NCBI GenBank assembly: GCA_018260285.1
Contig: JAGLBH010000007.1
Location: forward strand, 1 to 23,437
Direction of reading: 5' to 3'
Length of the DNA stretch: 23,437 bases
Source: Arthrobacter sp.
GTDB lineage: Bacteria; Actinomycetota; Actinomycetes; Actinomycetales; Micrococcaceae
Position numbers and translations under genes: made by a program. Each line of letters starts with the position of its first letter. Position 1 is the stretch's first letter. This document shows, one piece after another, positions 7,117 through 14,720 of the stretch. Below the pieces are notes generated by a model. The model searched no databases. It was given only the letters and a program-made list of their open reading frames with translations, and was not told the DNA's origin.

Positions 7117-7154
7117 GCGCGACGACGACGGCGACGGCGGGGGAAGCGGCTTCT
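7093..7154. repeat. 22-bp direct duplication at the dnaB 3' end
   Basis: The 22 bp at 7093-7114, encoding the GGGSGF tail of DnaB, recur exactly at 7133-7154, 40 bp later and beyond the stop codon. It looks like a recent local duplication of the gene end. Confidence 0.85.
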
Positions 7155-7412
7155 CGGGGAAGGGCGCCTGTCCCGGGCTGTCCTTGTCCCGGACTGTTCC
7201 GGGGCCCCTGGGCCAGGAGGGCGCCTCAGGGGCACCAGGGAGGTTCTGGGCCGTGGTCTGGGAGTTGTCTGGATATTTGCCTGAAAAGTTTCATTCTCGC
7301 TTGAAACGCCCGCCCGGGTTGTTAGATTGGCTATAGATGCGAGACCGAAGAAATTCCAACTCGTGATCCGTTTTACAAATCCATCCCCACGAAAAAATTG
7401 GAGTGAATCAGC
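7155..7412. promoter_or_regulatory. Spacer and promoter region of the PRC-barrel/DUF2382 gene
   Basis: Base composition changes from GC-rich (to about 7260) to A/T-rich. TTGAAA (7301-7306) followed 15 bp later by TTAGAT (7322-7327) is the best -35/-10 candidate; TATAGA at 7332-7337 is an alternative -10. The leader would be about 75-80 nt and has GGAGTG 7 nt before the ATG. The exact promoter and sigma class are uncertain. Confidence 0.35.
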
Positions 7413-8279
7413 ATGACTGACTTCCAGAACCTCGACACCCTCCACGGTGCCACCCTTTTCGGCAACGATGGCGAAAAGATCGGCAAGATCGGCGAGGTCT
7501 ACCTCGACGACCAGACCAACCAGCCGACCTTCGCAACGGTCAACACGGGTCTCTTCGGCATGAACGAGTCCTTCGTTCCTCTCGACCAGGTCCAGAAGAC
7601 GGCTGACGGCTACACCGTTCCGTTCACGAAGGAATTCGTGAAGGACGCTCCGAACATCGCAGCCGACGGCGACCTCTCCCCCGAGGAAGAGCAGCGCATC
7701 TACGACTACTACGCTGGTCACCGCGCCACCGTTGCAGGCGTCGACTCCACGCACGAGGCTCACACCGCTGAGACCCGTGAGGGCTACGGCGTTGCTGACG
7801 CTGACCGCACGCACGCTGCAGACGCACACCACGCAGCTGCCGCTGACGTCCGCCACGACGCAGTCGCAGGCGCTGAGGGCGACGTCGTCGCTCACGCCGA
7901 GCGCCTTGTGACCGGTGACACGGTTCAGCAGCGCGAGACGGGCCGCGTCCGCCTCCGCAAGCAGGTCGTCACCGACACCCAGACCGTTGAGGTCCCGGTT
8001 CGCCGCGAAGAGGTTCACATCGAGCGCGAGGTCATCGACCCCAACTCCGCCGAGGCACGCGTTGCCGGCGACCACGCCTTCCAGGGCGACGGTGAAGAGG
8101 TCGTCATCACCACGCACGAAGAGCGCCCGGTTGTCACGACCGAGACCGTCGCCACGGAGCGCGTCTCCCTCAGCAAGGAAGCCACGCAGCACACCGAGCA
8201 GGTTTCCGCTGACGTTCGTCACGAAGAGATCATCGTTGACGAAGACGGCGCTGCACGCGATGCACACAAGGGCCTCTAA
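7413..8279 (+). CDS. PRC-barrel and DUF2382 domain protein (stress-type)
   Basis: 288 residues in three parts. An N-terminal PRC-barrel (about 5-90) starts LHGATLFGNDGEKIGKIGEVYLDDQTNQPTF. A low-complexity linker rich in His, Ala and Asp follows (about 105-155, with HAADAHHAAAADVRHDA). The C-terminal DUF2382 (about 160-280) has RETGRVRLRKQVVTDTQTVEVPVRREEVHIERE, VVITTHEERPVVTTETVATERVSL and the HEEIIVDE end. Proteins of this architecture are common in actinobacteria and often linked to stress response; the biochemical role is unknown. No signal peptide or membrane segment is present. Codon use (GTT, GCT, CGT, CTC, AAG) resembles the ribosomal genes here, so it is probably abundant. Monocistronic, with its own promoter region and a strong terminator. 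Confidence 0.92.
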   Translation: MTDFQNLDTLHGATLFGNDGEKIGKIGEVYLDDQTNQPTFATVNTGLFGMNESFVPLDQVQKTADGYTVPFTKEFVKDAPNIAADGDLSPEEEQRIYDYYAGHRATVAGVDSTHEAHTAETREGYGVADADRTHAADAHHAAAADVRHDAVAGAEGDVVAHAERLVTGDTVQQRETGRVRLRKQVVTDTQTVEVPVRREEVHIEREVIDPNSAEARVAGDHAFQGDGEEVVITTHEERPVVTTETVATERVSLSKEATQHTEQVSADVRHEEIIVDEDGAARDAHKGL

Positions 8280-8315
8280 GCCTGAGCTGTCTGTCTAACG
8301 GGTCTCTGACCTGAA

Positions 8316-8352
8316 GAAATCCCCGCCTCCCTTCTCGGGAGGCGGGGATTTC
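8316..8352. terminator. Bidirectional terminator between convergent genes
   Basis: A perfect 16-bp stem (8316-8331 with 8337-8352) with loop TTCTC. The A/T-rich outer arms provide GAAAT/ATTTC on either strand. It lies between the DUF2382 gene (plus) and the M6 protease gene (minus). Confidence 0.9.
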
Positions 8353-8392
8353 TGTGTTCGGGGATCCTGTTCAGGGTGCGGCCCGCAGGCCT

Positions 8393-8424
8393 CGGGCAGA
8401 GCCCCCGTCAGAGGGCTCTGCCCG
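8393..8424 (-). terminator. Terminator hairpin of the M6 protease gene
   Basis: CGGGCAGAGCCC (8393-8404) and GGGCTCTGCCCG (8413-8424), a perfect 12-bp stem with an 8-nt loop, starting 6 bp beyond the protease stop codon. No U-tract. Confidence 0.7.
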
Positions 8425-8430
8425 GCGGCG

Positions 8431-10695
8431 TCAGCGGGGGTTGACGACCTTCACCGTGACCGAGCCGTCCGCGTTCTGGCCCGTCACCTGCACCTGCACG
8501 CCTCGGCCGGAGACCTGGACGGAGTGGTAGGGCAGATTCACCGAGTCGTAGTACGCGTTCGGGTTCTTGTCATTGAAGAGGGAGCTCTGCGGCGCCTCCG
8601 GGGCGCACGGGGTCACGACGCCGGTGGCCGTCTCCCGGGGCAGGCAGAGCTTGGAGTAGGAGCCCAGCCCGAAGGTGGCGTCGTAGCCCTGGCGGCGCCC
8701 GCCCTTGGGCATGACGCCCTCAGGGGAGACGATCGGGGCAACGCGCGCGTCCACGGGCAGGGCCATGCCGGCCCCCGGGTGCTCGGACGTGTTGTTGTCC
8801 GTGTAGGCGCGGTCGATCATCCAGATGAGCACGCCCGGGGTGTAGGAGTAGAACTGAACCCAGTTCGGGCGGCTCAGCGGGGTGCCGAAGTTGTACGGGC
8901 CCGTCTTGAGCACGGCGTCGTACCCCTGGAACTGGCGGTTCTCCACGAGGTAGAAGCGCTCCGTGGAGCGGTCCACGTAGCCCTTGTTCATCCCCCAGTT
9001 GGCGTCGACCGTCACGCCCTTCTTGGTCTTGCGGGTCTCCGCGTTGTCCACGAGGATCACGCCGCGCTCGCTGGAAATGCGGATCGTGTCGATGAGCGCT
9101 CCGGGGCGGCTCACGGCGCCGTCGGTCTCGTAGCGGTAGCGGAAGAGGCTCGGGCGGCCGCCGGTCTCGTACTCGTACTTGACGCTGACCCACGCGTCCG
9201 AGCTCGTTCCGGTGATCGGCTCGGCCTTGCCCGTGAGGGTGTTCGTGGCGGTCTTCCACGTCTTGCCGCCGTCGAGGGAGTACTCGGGGTAGAGGAAGTC
9301 GTACCCGTCCTCGATGTCCCACCAGAGGGAGGACGTCACGGTGATGTGGCGGCGGGCCGGGACGGTGGCGGTGTAGGAGCCGTTGAGGCGGTCGGCGGAG
9401 CCGGTCCACCAGGCCTTGCGGCCCTGGGCCGGTTTGCTGAAGGTCTCGCGGGTCACCTTGTTGGGCAGATCGACTCGCACGGCCTGGTCCTGCCCGCTCA
9501 CGTGGAACTGGGAGGGGTTGAGCGTGCGGCTCTGCGTGGCGCCCACGGGCACGTTGGAGCCGCGGAGCCAGCCGAGGTAGAGCTTCTCGTCCGGGCCGAA
9601 GCCGCCGGGCTCGTCCCCGGTGCCGGGCACCTCGCTGCGGCCGAGCCACGAGCCGGCGCTCATGATCGTCCAGTAGCCGGTGCCGTTCTCCTGGGCGTTC
9701 GTGGTGTCGTAGTAGTCCTTGAGGCCCAGGTCGTGGCCGTACTCGTGGGCGAAGACGCCGAGGCCGCCGTTCTCCGGCTCGGTGGTGTAGTCGCCGATCC
9801 AGTACTTCGAGCTGCCGATCCGGGTTCCGCCGGCCAGGTTCGCCGCGGGCCCGGTCTGCCCGGCCTGGTCGCCGAAGGCGTACCAGCGGTGGGACCAGAT
9901 CGCGTCCTCCGAGGCCCCGGCCTCTTCGCCCTCTCCGGAGTGCACGGCCTGGAAGTGGTCGATGTACCCGTCCGGCTCGTTGTAGTTGCCGTCGCCGTCG
10001 TAGTCATAGCGGTCCCAGACGTCGAACTGGGCCAGGTAGGCGTCGATCTGGGCAGGCGTCTTGCCCGCCTTGATCTGCGCGTCGTACCACGCGTTGCCCG
10101 AGTCCTGGATGAACTTCCAGGCGCCTCCGGTGTGCTCGACGTCGTTGGCCCCGTACGCGGCCTGGTTCCCCGGAACCTGAACCCAGTTCTCCACCTGGGT
10201 GCTCACGGAGTAGACGCCGTTGGACTGCTTCTCGTAGTAGTCCTTGAGGGAGTCCTTCGGCCCGTTGAAGAGGCTGTTGTAGTAGGAGGCGCTGAAGTCC
10301 TTCTGCCACAGGGTGGAGTTGTCCTTGGTGCGGTCCGGCTCGGGGATCTGGTTGTGCTGCGGACCGGAGCCGCCGAACTCCGCGAGGATCGTGAAGATCT
10401 TGTCGCTGCGCGAGGTGGTGGTCTCCGCGAAGCTCTTCGAGTCCACCTGGACCACGCCCTTGGAGTTGGGCGTGGCCTTGCCTGCGCGGACGAGGCGCTG
10501 GGCCTCGAGTCGCATGGCGTCCTGCTTCTCGGAGAAGGGGCCGGGCATGTTGTCCCGGAGCGCGGGGGCAGACGCGGGCGCCTTCTCCTGGGCGGCGGCC
10601 CCGGGGTCTTGGCTGGTAACAGCCTGGGCAGGGAGAGCCGCGGCAGCCAGGGCGGCTGCGGTGGCCAGGCCAACGGTGATTCTGCTCAAGGTCAT
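8431..10695 (-). CDS. Secreted M6 family (immune inhibitor A-like) zinc metalloprotease
   Basis: 754 residues. A Sec signal peptide (MTLSRITVGLATAAALAAAALPAQA, about 1-25, AxA cleavage) is followed by a propeptide-like region to about 95. The catalytic domain has the zinc motif HEYGHDLGLKD (H317, E318, H321, D327) and a downstream IMSAGSW with Met345 in a Met-turn-like position. An Asp-rich loop DYDGDGNYNEPDGYID (231-246) looks like a calcium site. The C-terminal 350 residues are beta-rich (QDQAVRVDLPNKV, YRYETDGAVSRPGALIDTIRIS), as in InhA accessory domains. It should degrade proteins outside the cell. It has no LPxTG anchor, so it is released. AGGAG lies 5 nt before the ATG. Substrates and any role in host interaction are not visible in the sequence. 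Confidence 0.95.
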   Translation of the reverse strand: MTLSRITVGLATAAALAAAALPAQAVTSQDPGAAAQEKAPASAPALRDNMPGPFSEKQDAMRLEAQRLVRAGKATPNSKGVVQVDSKSFAETTTSRSDKIFTILAEFGGSGPQHNQIPEPDRTKDNSTLWQKDFSASYYNSLFNGPKDSLKDYYEKQSNGVYSVSTQVENWVQVPGNQAAYGANDVEHTGGAWKFIQDSGNAWYDAQIKAGKTPAQIDAYLAQFDVWDRYDYDGDGNYNEPDGYIDHFQAVHSGEGEEAGASEDAIWSHRWYAFGDQAGQTGPAANLAGGTRIGSSKYWIGDYTTEPENGGLGVFAHEYGHDLGLKDYYDTTNAQENGTGYWTIMSAGSWLGRSEVPGTGDEPGGFGPDEKLYLGWLRGSNVPVGATQSRTLNPSQFHVSGQDQAVRVDLPNKVTRETFSKPAQGRKAWWTGSADRLNGSYTATVPARRHITVTSSLWWDIEDGYDFLYPEYSLDGGKTWKTATNTLTGKAEPITGTSSDAWVSVKYEYETGGRPSLFRYRYETDGAVSRPGALIDTIRISSERGVILVDNAETRKTKKGVTVDANWGMNKGYVDRSTERFYLVENRQFQGYDAVLKTGPYNFGTPLSRPNWVQFYSYTPGVLIWMIDRAYTDNNTSEHPGAGMALPVDARVAPIVSPEGVMPKGGRRQGYDATFGLGSYSKLCLPRETATGVVTPCAPEAPQSSLFNDKNPNAYYDSVNLPYHSVQVSGRGVQVQVTGQNADGSVTVKVVNPR

Positions 10696-10797
10696 GCGAG
10701 CTCCTGGAGGGAAGGCGACGGAACCTGGCGGTGGAGCATGGTGGGTGCCGGGCGGTCCCTGAAGGGGACACAGGTCACAGTTTATGAATTTCCTGTG

Positions 10798-10839
10798 ATC
10801 CTACTCTGAGAAGCCTGAGTCCAGTCAAGCCTTTCTCAG
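10798..10839 (-). promoter_or_regulatory. Candidate promoter of the M6 protease gene with an overlapping inverted repeat
   Basis: The minus strand has TTGACT (10823-10828) and TAGGAT (10798-10803) with a 19-bp spacer. The inverted repeat CTGAGAA (10806-10812) / TTCTCAG (10833-10839) brackets the -35 and spacer, so it could be an operator. The leader is about 100 nt. Confidence 0.45.
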
Positions 10840-10865
10840 CATGTATTTCGGATTTTTCGGTCACC

Positions 10866-10871
10866 TAGACT
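10866..10871 (+). promoter_or_regulatory. Candidate -10 box of the DUF305-type lipoprotein gene
   Basis: TAGACT, 71 nt before the ATG, in the divergent spacer with the protease gene. No clear -35. Confidence 0.35.
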
Positions 10872-10941
10872 GGCGAGGAGCCTCCGATTTTCCGCAGGGC
10901 TCCTCTCCGCCCCGCCCGGGGCTCAGCAGAAGGGAAGTGAT

Positions 10942-11556
10942 ATGAAGACCTTTATCCGCTCAGCCGCTGGGCTCTCCGCTGTGATCCTCCTGTCCGCGTG
11001 CGGCGGCACCCCCGTGGACACCGCCACTTCCGACCCGCAGGCGCCCACGCCGGTCGTCACCTCGACGGGCACGCCCAGCCCCGGGGCCTCCGACGTCGCC
11101 CCCGTGCACAACGCCGCGGACACGGTCTTCGCCCAGGCGATGATCACCCATCAGCAGCAGGCCGTGGACGCGAGCGAGGCGCTGCTGGCCAAGGACGGAA
11201 TCGCCCCGGACGTGCGCACTCTCGCCACGGAGATCAAGCGGGAGGAGGGCGCGCGCATCCCCACGCTGCAGGGCTGGCTCGCGGCCTGGGGCGAGCCGGA
11301 GCGGACGACATCGACCGAGCCCGTGCCGGGAAACCTCGCGGATGAGGATGTGACCGCTCTCGAGAATGCCACGGGCGCCGAGGCGGCGCGGATCTACCTC
11401 ACGGCGATGGCTGCCTACTACGACGGCTCCCTGCAGATGGCCCAACAGGAAGCGACCGCCGGGAAGAACCCGGCGGCCGTCAGCCTTGCCCAGAATGCGG
11501 CCTCGTCGGCCCAGGCCCGATCGGCGAGGGTGAACGAGATTCTGGCGGTGTCGTAG
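10942..11556 (+). CDS. DUF305-type lipoprotein with substituted His motifs
   Basis: 204 residues. The lipoprotein signal peptide ends in the lipobox LLSAC with Cys20, followed by a Thr/Pro/Ser linker to about 55. Two DUF305 helical repeats follow: FAQAMITHQQQAVDASEALL (63-82) and YLTAMAAYYDGSLQMAQQEA (152-171). DUF305 proteins are ferritin-like helical proteins usually carrying M-x-x-HH in each half, a likely metal site. Here the first pair is HQ (70-71) and the second is YY (159-160), so the classical metal ligands are mostly lost. It should sit on the outer face of the membrane. The SD is AAGGGAAGTG. It ends 4 bp from the convergent AI-2E-type gene, with no terminator between. Confidence 0.85.
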   Translation: MKTFIRSAAGLSAVILLSACGGTPVDTATSDPQAPTPVVTSTGTPSPGASDVAPVHNAADTVFAQAMITHQQQAVDASEALLAKDGIAPDVRTLATEIKREEGARIPTLQGWLAAWGEPERTTSTEPVPGNLADEDVTALENATGAEAARIYLTAMAAYYDGSLQMAQQEATAGKNPAAVSLAQNAASSAQARSARVNEILAVS

Positions 11557-11560
11557 AGGG

Positions 11561-12697
11561 TCAGGCGCCTGCGGGGGCCTTGCTCTCTGCGGTGCTCTCG
11601 TCCGGAGCTGCGGCGAGGGCGGCTGCGGCCTCCTCCTCCGTGGGGAAGAGGGAGTCCCGAGCGTCGATGAGCGTCTTGCTGATGGCCCAGAGAACGGCCG
11701 TCATCGGCACGGCCACGATCGCCCCCGAGATGCCGCCCGAGTGGGCGCCGATCGCCAGCGCCACGAGGATCACAGCGCCGTGAATGCCGAGCGAGTGGCC
11801 CATGACGCGGGGCTGGAGAATGTGGTGCTCGATCTGGTTGACGATGACGACGACCGCGACGAGGACGAGCGCCGGAACCGGGCCAAGCGTCACGAGGGTG
11901 ACCAGGGTGGCGAAGAGGCCGGTCGTCAGGGCACCGAGGATCGGCACGAAGGCGCCGAAGAAAATGAGCACGCCGAGCGGAACCGCGAGCGGCGCCCCCA
12001 TGATGAGCATGGCGATGGTGTCCACGACGGCGGCGAAGAGCGCAATCGCCGTCGTCCCGCGGACGTATGCGCCGAGGACGCGCACGCTGTTGAGGCCGGC
12101 GCGGTCTGCCTCGGGGCGGTGGCGCACGGGGATGAAGCGCTTGATGAAGGACCACATGCGGTCGCCGTCGTAGAGGAAGAAGAAGAGGAGCACGAGGGTC
12201 AAGAGCGTGCCGGTGACGATCTCGCCCACGGTGGCCACGCCGTTGAGGGCCTTCTGGCTGAGCTCGCTCGTGCTGCCGGCGGCGGAGAGGTTCTTCTCCC
12301 ACTTGTCGAGGCTGTCCAGGCTGATGTTGATGCCGAGACGGGCCAGCCAGGCCTGCAAGCGGTTCGCGCCCTCGATGCCTCGCTGCATGAGCTCGCCGCT
12401 CTGGTGGTAGATGGACATGGTCACGAGTGCGAAGATGCCGATGAGTCCCAGCAGCGCCCCGGCAAAGGTGACGACGGTGGAGCCGGTGCGCCCCAGTCCG
12501 CGGCCGCGGAGGAACTTGAGCACCGGCTGCAGGGCGCACGTGATGATGACGGCAATGAGGATGGGAAGCGTCACGAGCGCCTGGGCCGTCAGCGCCCAGA
12601 CGAGAACGGCGATGCCCGCGCAGAAGATGAGGGACTGGAGCACGCGGGTGCTCGCGCGCCCGAAGCCGTCTGTCCAGAGGGATGCGGTCTTGTGCAT
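11561..12697 (-). CDS. AI-2E family transporter (UPF0118-type membrane protein)
   Basis: 378 residues with about eight membrane helices: two near 18-60, one near 70-95, then a soluble/amphipathic segment (100-150), then several in the second half. Family-typical features include LLFFFLYDGDRMWSFIKRFIP, VLGAYVRGTTAIALF, a GAFVPILGALTTGLFATLVTL loop and NQIEHHILQPRVMGHSLGIHGAVILVALAIGAHSGGISGAIVAVP. Members are annotated as AI-2 exporters after TqsA, but some act as Na+/H+ antiporters, so the substrate is open. The acidic/Ala C-terminal tail (SLFPTEEEAAAALAAAPDE) is cytoplasmic. AAAGG about 7 nt before the ATG is the SD. The upstream spacer is the long repeat array. Confidence 0.9.
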   Translation of the reverse strand: MHKTASLWTDGFGRASTRVLQSLIFCAGIAVLVWALTAQALVTLPILIAVIITCALQPVLKFLRGRGLGRTGSTVVTFAGALLGLIGIFALVTMSIYHQSGELMQRGIEGANRLQAWLARLGINISLDSLDKWEKNLSAAGSTSELSQKALNGVATVGEIVTGTLLTLVLLFFFLYDGDRMWSFIKRFIPVRHRPEADRAGLNSVRVLGAYVRGTTAIALFAAVVDTIAMLIMGAPLAVPLGVLIFFGAFVPILGALTTGLFATLVTLVTLGPVPALVLVAVVVIVNQIEHHILQPRVMGHSLGIHGAVILVALAIGAHSGGISGAIVAVPMTAVLWAISKTLIDARDSLFPTEEEAAAALAAAPDESTAESKAPAGA

Positions 12698-12790
12698 GGG
12701 GAAGCCTTTGCTGGGAGGGGGTTTGGTTCCAGTTTAGGTTGTCTAACTCATCGGGCGGAATTGGGGGGGTGCCGATAGCGGTGGGGCGTG

Positions 12791-12828
12791 GCGGGCGGTG
12801 TGGTGCGGGCGGTGTGGTGCGGGTGGGG
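12791..12828. repeat. 14-bp G-rich tandem repeat
   Basis: GCGGGCGGTGTGGT at 12791-12804 and 12805-12818, with a partial third copy from 12819. With the flanking G runs (seven G near 12763-12769, GGGG at 12783 and at 12824) the plus strand could form a G-quadruplex. Confidence 0.75.
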
Positions 12829-12906
12829 CCGCGGCTGCTCCCTCCGCTCAGTCGGCTCCCGCCGTCTGGTACTCCTCCGCCCAGCAGCCTTCCGGAACAC
12901 CCCCGG

Positions 12907-12949
12907 ATATTCCATAGACCCCCGTAATTTGCAGGGGTGTATGGAATAT
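12907..12949. repeat. Large stem-loop next to the hairpin array
   Basis: ATATTCCATAGACCCC (12907-12922) faces GGGGTGTATGGAATAT (12934-12949) with one mismatch in 16 bp, loop about 11 nt. The A/T-rich outer stem differs from the GC-rich surroundings. It lies 22 bp before the first unit of the 32-bp array. Confidence 0.8.
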
Positions 12950-12970
12950 GTGGGGGTGCATGGTCTTGCG

Positions 12971-13116
12971 CCCCCGAAAAGTCGGGGGTGCAGCGAGGTG
13001 TGCCCCCGAGAAACCGGGGGCGGATCCAGGCAGGCCCCCGAAAAGTCGGGGGCGGATCCAGGCGGGCCCCCGAGAAACCGGGGGCGGATCCAGGCAGGCC
13101 CCCGAAAAATTGGGGG
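12971..13116. repeat. Tandem hairpin array with an exact 32-bp period (five units)
   Basis: Five 18-nt hairpins start at 12971, 13003, 13035, 13067 and 13099, each 32 bp apart. Types alternate: CCCCCGAAAAGTCGGGGG (1st, 3rd), CCCCCGAGAAACCGGGGG (2nd, 4th), and a diverged CCCCCGAAAAATTGGGGG (5th). The 14-bp linkers are CGGATCCAGGCAGG or CGGATCCAGGCGGG in three of four cases, each with a GGATCC palindrome. The linkers are not unique, so this is not CRISPR. The period is not a multiple of 3, so it is not a coding repeat. It lies between the acyl-CoA ligase and AI-2E-type genes, both on the minus strand, so it could act as stacked terminators or as a structured RNA. Confidence 0.95.
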
Positions 13117-13121
13117 TGCAG

Positions 13122-13157
13122 CCGACGCAACCGACGCAGCCGACGCAGCCGACGCAA
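13122..13157. repeat. 9-bp tandem repeat CCGACGCAR
   Basis: Four exact-length units (ending A, G, G, A) run from 13122 to 13157, followed by a degraded copy CCGGTGCG. They sit between the hairpin array and the acyl-CoA ligase stop codon. Confidence 0.9.
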
Positions 13158-13187
13158 CCGGTGCGCCCCGCGCCCCGCAGCCGCCCC

Positions 13188-14681
13188 TCAGCGGCCCGAC
13201 TCCCGGACCTCCCGGCGCAGGATCTTCCCCGTGGGCCCCTTGGGCAGCGAGTCCATGATCCACACGACGCTCGGCTTCTTGTACGCGGCCAGGCGCTCGC
13301 CCACAAACGCCCGGATCTCCTCCGGCGTGGCCTCCGAGCCGGGCGCGAGGCTCACGGCCACCGCCACGTTCTCCCCGTACTTCTCGTCCGGAATGCCGAC
13401 GACGGCTGCCTCCCGCACATCCGGGTGCTCGTAGAGGACTTCCTCCACCTCGCGCGGGTAGACGTTGTACCCGCCGTGGATGATCATGTCCTTCTTGCGG
13501 TCCACGATCGTGAGGTAGTCCTCGTCGTCCATGCGGCCCAGGTCGCCCGTGCGGAACCAGCCGTCCGGGATCGCGGCGGCGGTGGCCTCGGGGTTCTCCC
13601 AGTAGCCGGCCATGACGTTCGCGCCGCGCACAGCCACCTCGCCCACCTCGCCGCGGGGCAGCTCGCGCCCGGCGTCGTCCACAACCCGCACCTCGACGTC
13701 GTCCACCGGAACGCCGACCGTTCCCGGGCGCCGCTCGCGCGTGGGCATGTTGAACGTGGCCACGGGGGAGGTCTCGGAGAGGCCGTAGCCCTCGAGGATC
13801 ATGCAGCCGAACTCGGTCTCGAAGGCCTTCATGACCTCGATCGGCAGGGCCGAGCCGCCGGAGATGCAGGCCCTCAGCGCGGTGACGTCCGGCGTGCCGC
13901 CCTGGGCGTGTGCGGCTGCGAGCAGGCCCTGGTACATCGTGGGGACGCCCTCGAAGAGCGTGACCCGGTCCCGCGCAAGGATCTCGAGGGCCTTGTCCTG
14001 CGCGAACCTCGGCAGCAGCGTGAGCCGCGACCCCGTGATGACGCTCGCGTTGAGCCCGCACGTCAGCCCGAAGACGTGGAACAGCGGCAGGCAGCCCATG
14101 ACCACGTCCTCCGGGGTCAGGCTGAGAATGCGCCGCGCGGAGAGCTCGGCGTTGTGGAACATGTTGCGCTGCGTGAGCCGGGCGCCCTTGGGCCGGCCCG
14201 TGGTGCCGGAGGTGTAGAGGATCACGCAGTCGTCGTCGTCCGCCCGCGGGGCGGGGGCGAGGGGCGCGGGGGTGCGGTTCGCGAGGTGGCTCGCCAGTGC
14301 GTCCACCGCATGGACGACGACGCCGGAGGGCGCCCCGGCACGGACCTGATCGTCCATGCCGGCCAGCGCGAAGACGGCCCGTGCGCCGGAGTTCTCCAGG
14401 TGGTAGGCGACCTCGCGCTCGCGGAGGAGCGGATTCATGGGCACGGCCACGAGGCCCGCGAGCTGCAGCCCGTAGAAGTGCACGGCGAAGGCGGGGACGT
14501 TCGGGAGGACCAGCCCCACCCGATCGCCCGGGCGAAGGCCGGCGGCCTGGAGGTCCTCGGCGACGGCGCTGGCCATGCGGGCGAAGTCCCCGTAGGCCAG
14601 GGTGAAGTCGTCCAGGCTGAGCGCCACGGCGTCGGGGGTGCGCTCGGCGGTGGCGAGCAGGGCGTCGGCGAGCGTGGTCAT
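13188..14681 (-). CDS. Fatty-acyl-CoA ligase (AMP-binding, ANL superfamily)
   Basis: 497 residues. ATP-binding P-loop LYTSGTTGRPKG at 155-166, adenine-contact motif GYGLSETSP at 298-306, GWFRTGDLG at 374-382, hinge DRKKDMIIHGGYNVYPREVEE at 394-414, and catalytic Lys486 in PTGKILRR. It activates a carboxylic acid, most likely a medium or long-chain fatty acid, to acyl-AMP and then acyl-CoA in the cytoplasm. The length and the GGYNVYPREVEEVLYEHPDV block fit FadD-like long-chain ligases; chain-length preference is not deducible. GGAGG lies 4 nt before the ATG. It is divergent from the peptide ABC operon; the shared spacer holds a 10-bp direct repeat. Confidence 0.93.
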   Translation of the reverse strand: MTTLADALLATAERTPDAVALSLDDFTLAYGDFARMASAVAEDLQAAGLRPGDRVGLVLPNVPAFAVHFYGLQLAGLVAVPMNPLLREREVAYHLENSGARAVFALAGMDDQVRAGAPSGVVVHAVDALASHLANRTPAPLAPAPRADDDDCVILYTSGTTGRPKGARLTQRNMFHNAELSARRILSLTPEDVVMGCLPLFHVFGLTCGLNASVITGSRLTLLPRFAQDKALEILARDRVTLFEGVPTMYQGLLAAAHAQGGTPDVTALRACISGGSALPIEVMKAFETEFGCMILEGYGLSETSPVATFNMPTRERRPGTVGVPVDDVEVRVVDDAGRELPRGEVGEVAVRGANVMAGYWENPEATAAAIPDGWFRTGDLGRMDDEDYLTIVDRKKDMIIHGGYNVYPREVEEVLYEHPDVREAAVVGIPDEKYGENVAVAVSLAPGSEATPEEIRAFVGERLAAYKKPSVVWIMDSLPKGPTGKILRREVRESGR

Positions 14682-14720
14682 GGGTCCTCCGGGTGATCTG
14701 GGTCACTGAATGTTTCTCAA

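Noticed and set aside
8524..10809. Long plus-strand open frame opposite the M6 protease
   Set aside because: Val/Gly/Ala/Arg-rich shadow; the minus strand has a signal peptide, an HExxH motif and an SD.
12971..13116. CRISPR array
   Set aside because: The units are regularly spaced and palindromic, but the linkers are only 14 bp and nearly identical, and no cas gene is present.
12748..13306. Repeat protein rich in Pro/Gly (several open frames through the array)
   Set aside because: The 32-bp period shifts frame at each unit, no SD is present, and all frames are open only because the repeat lacks stops.
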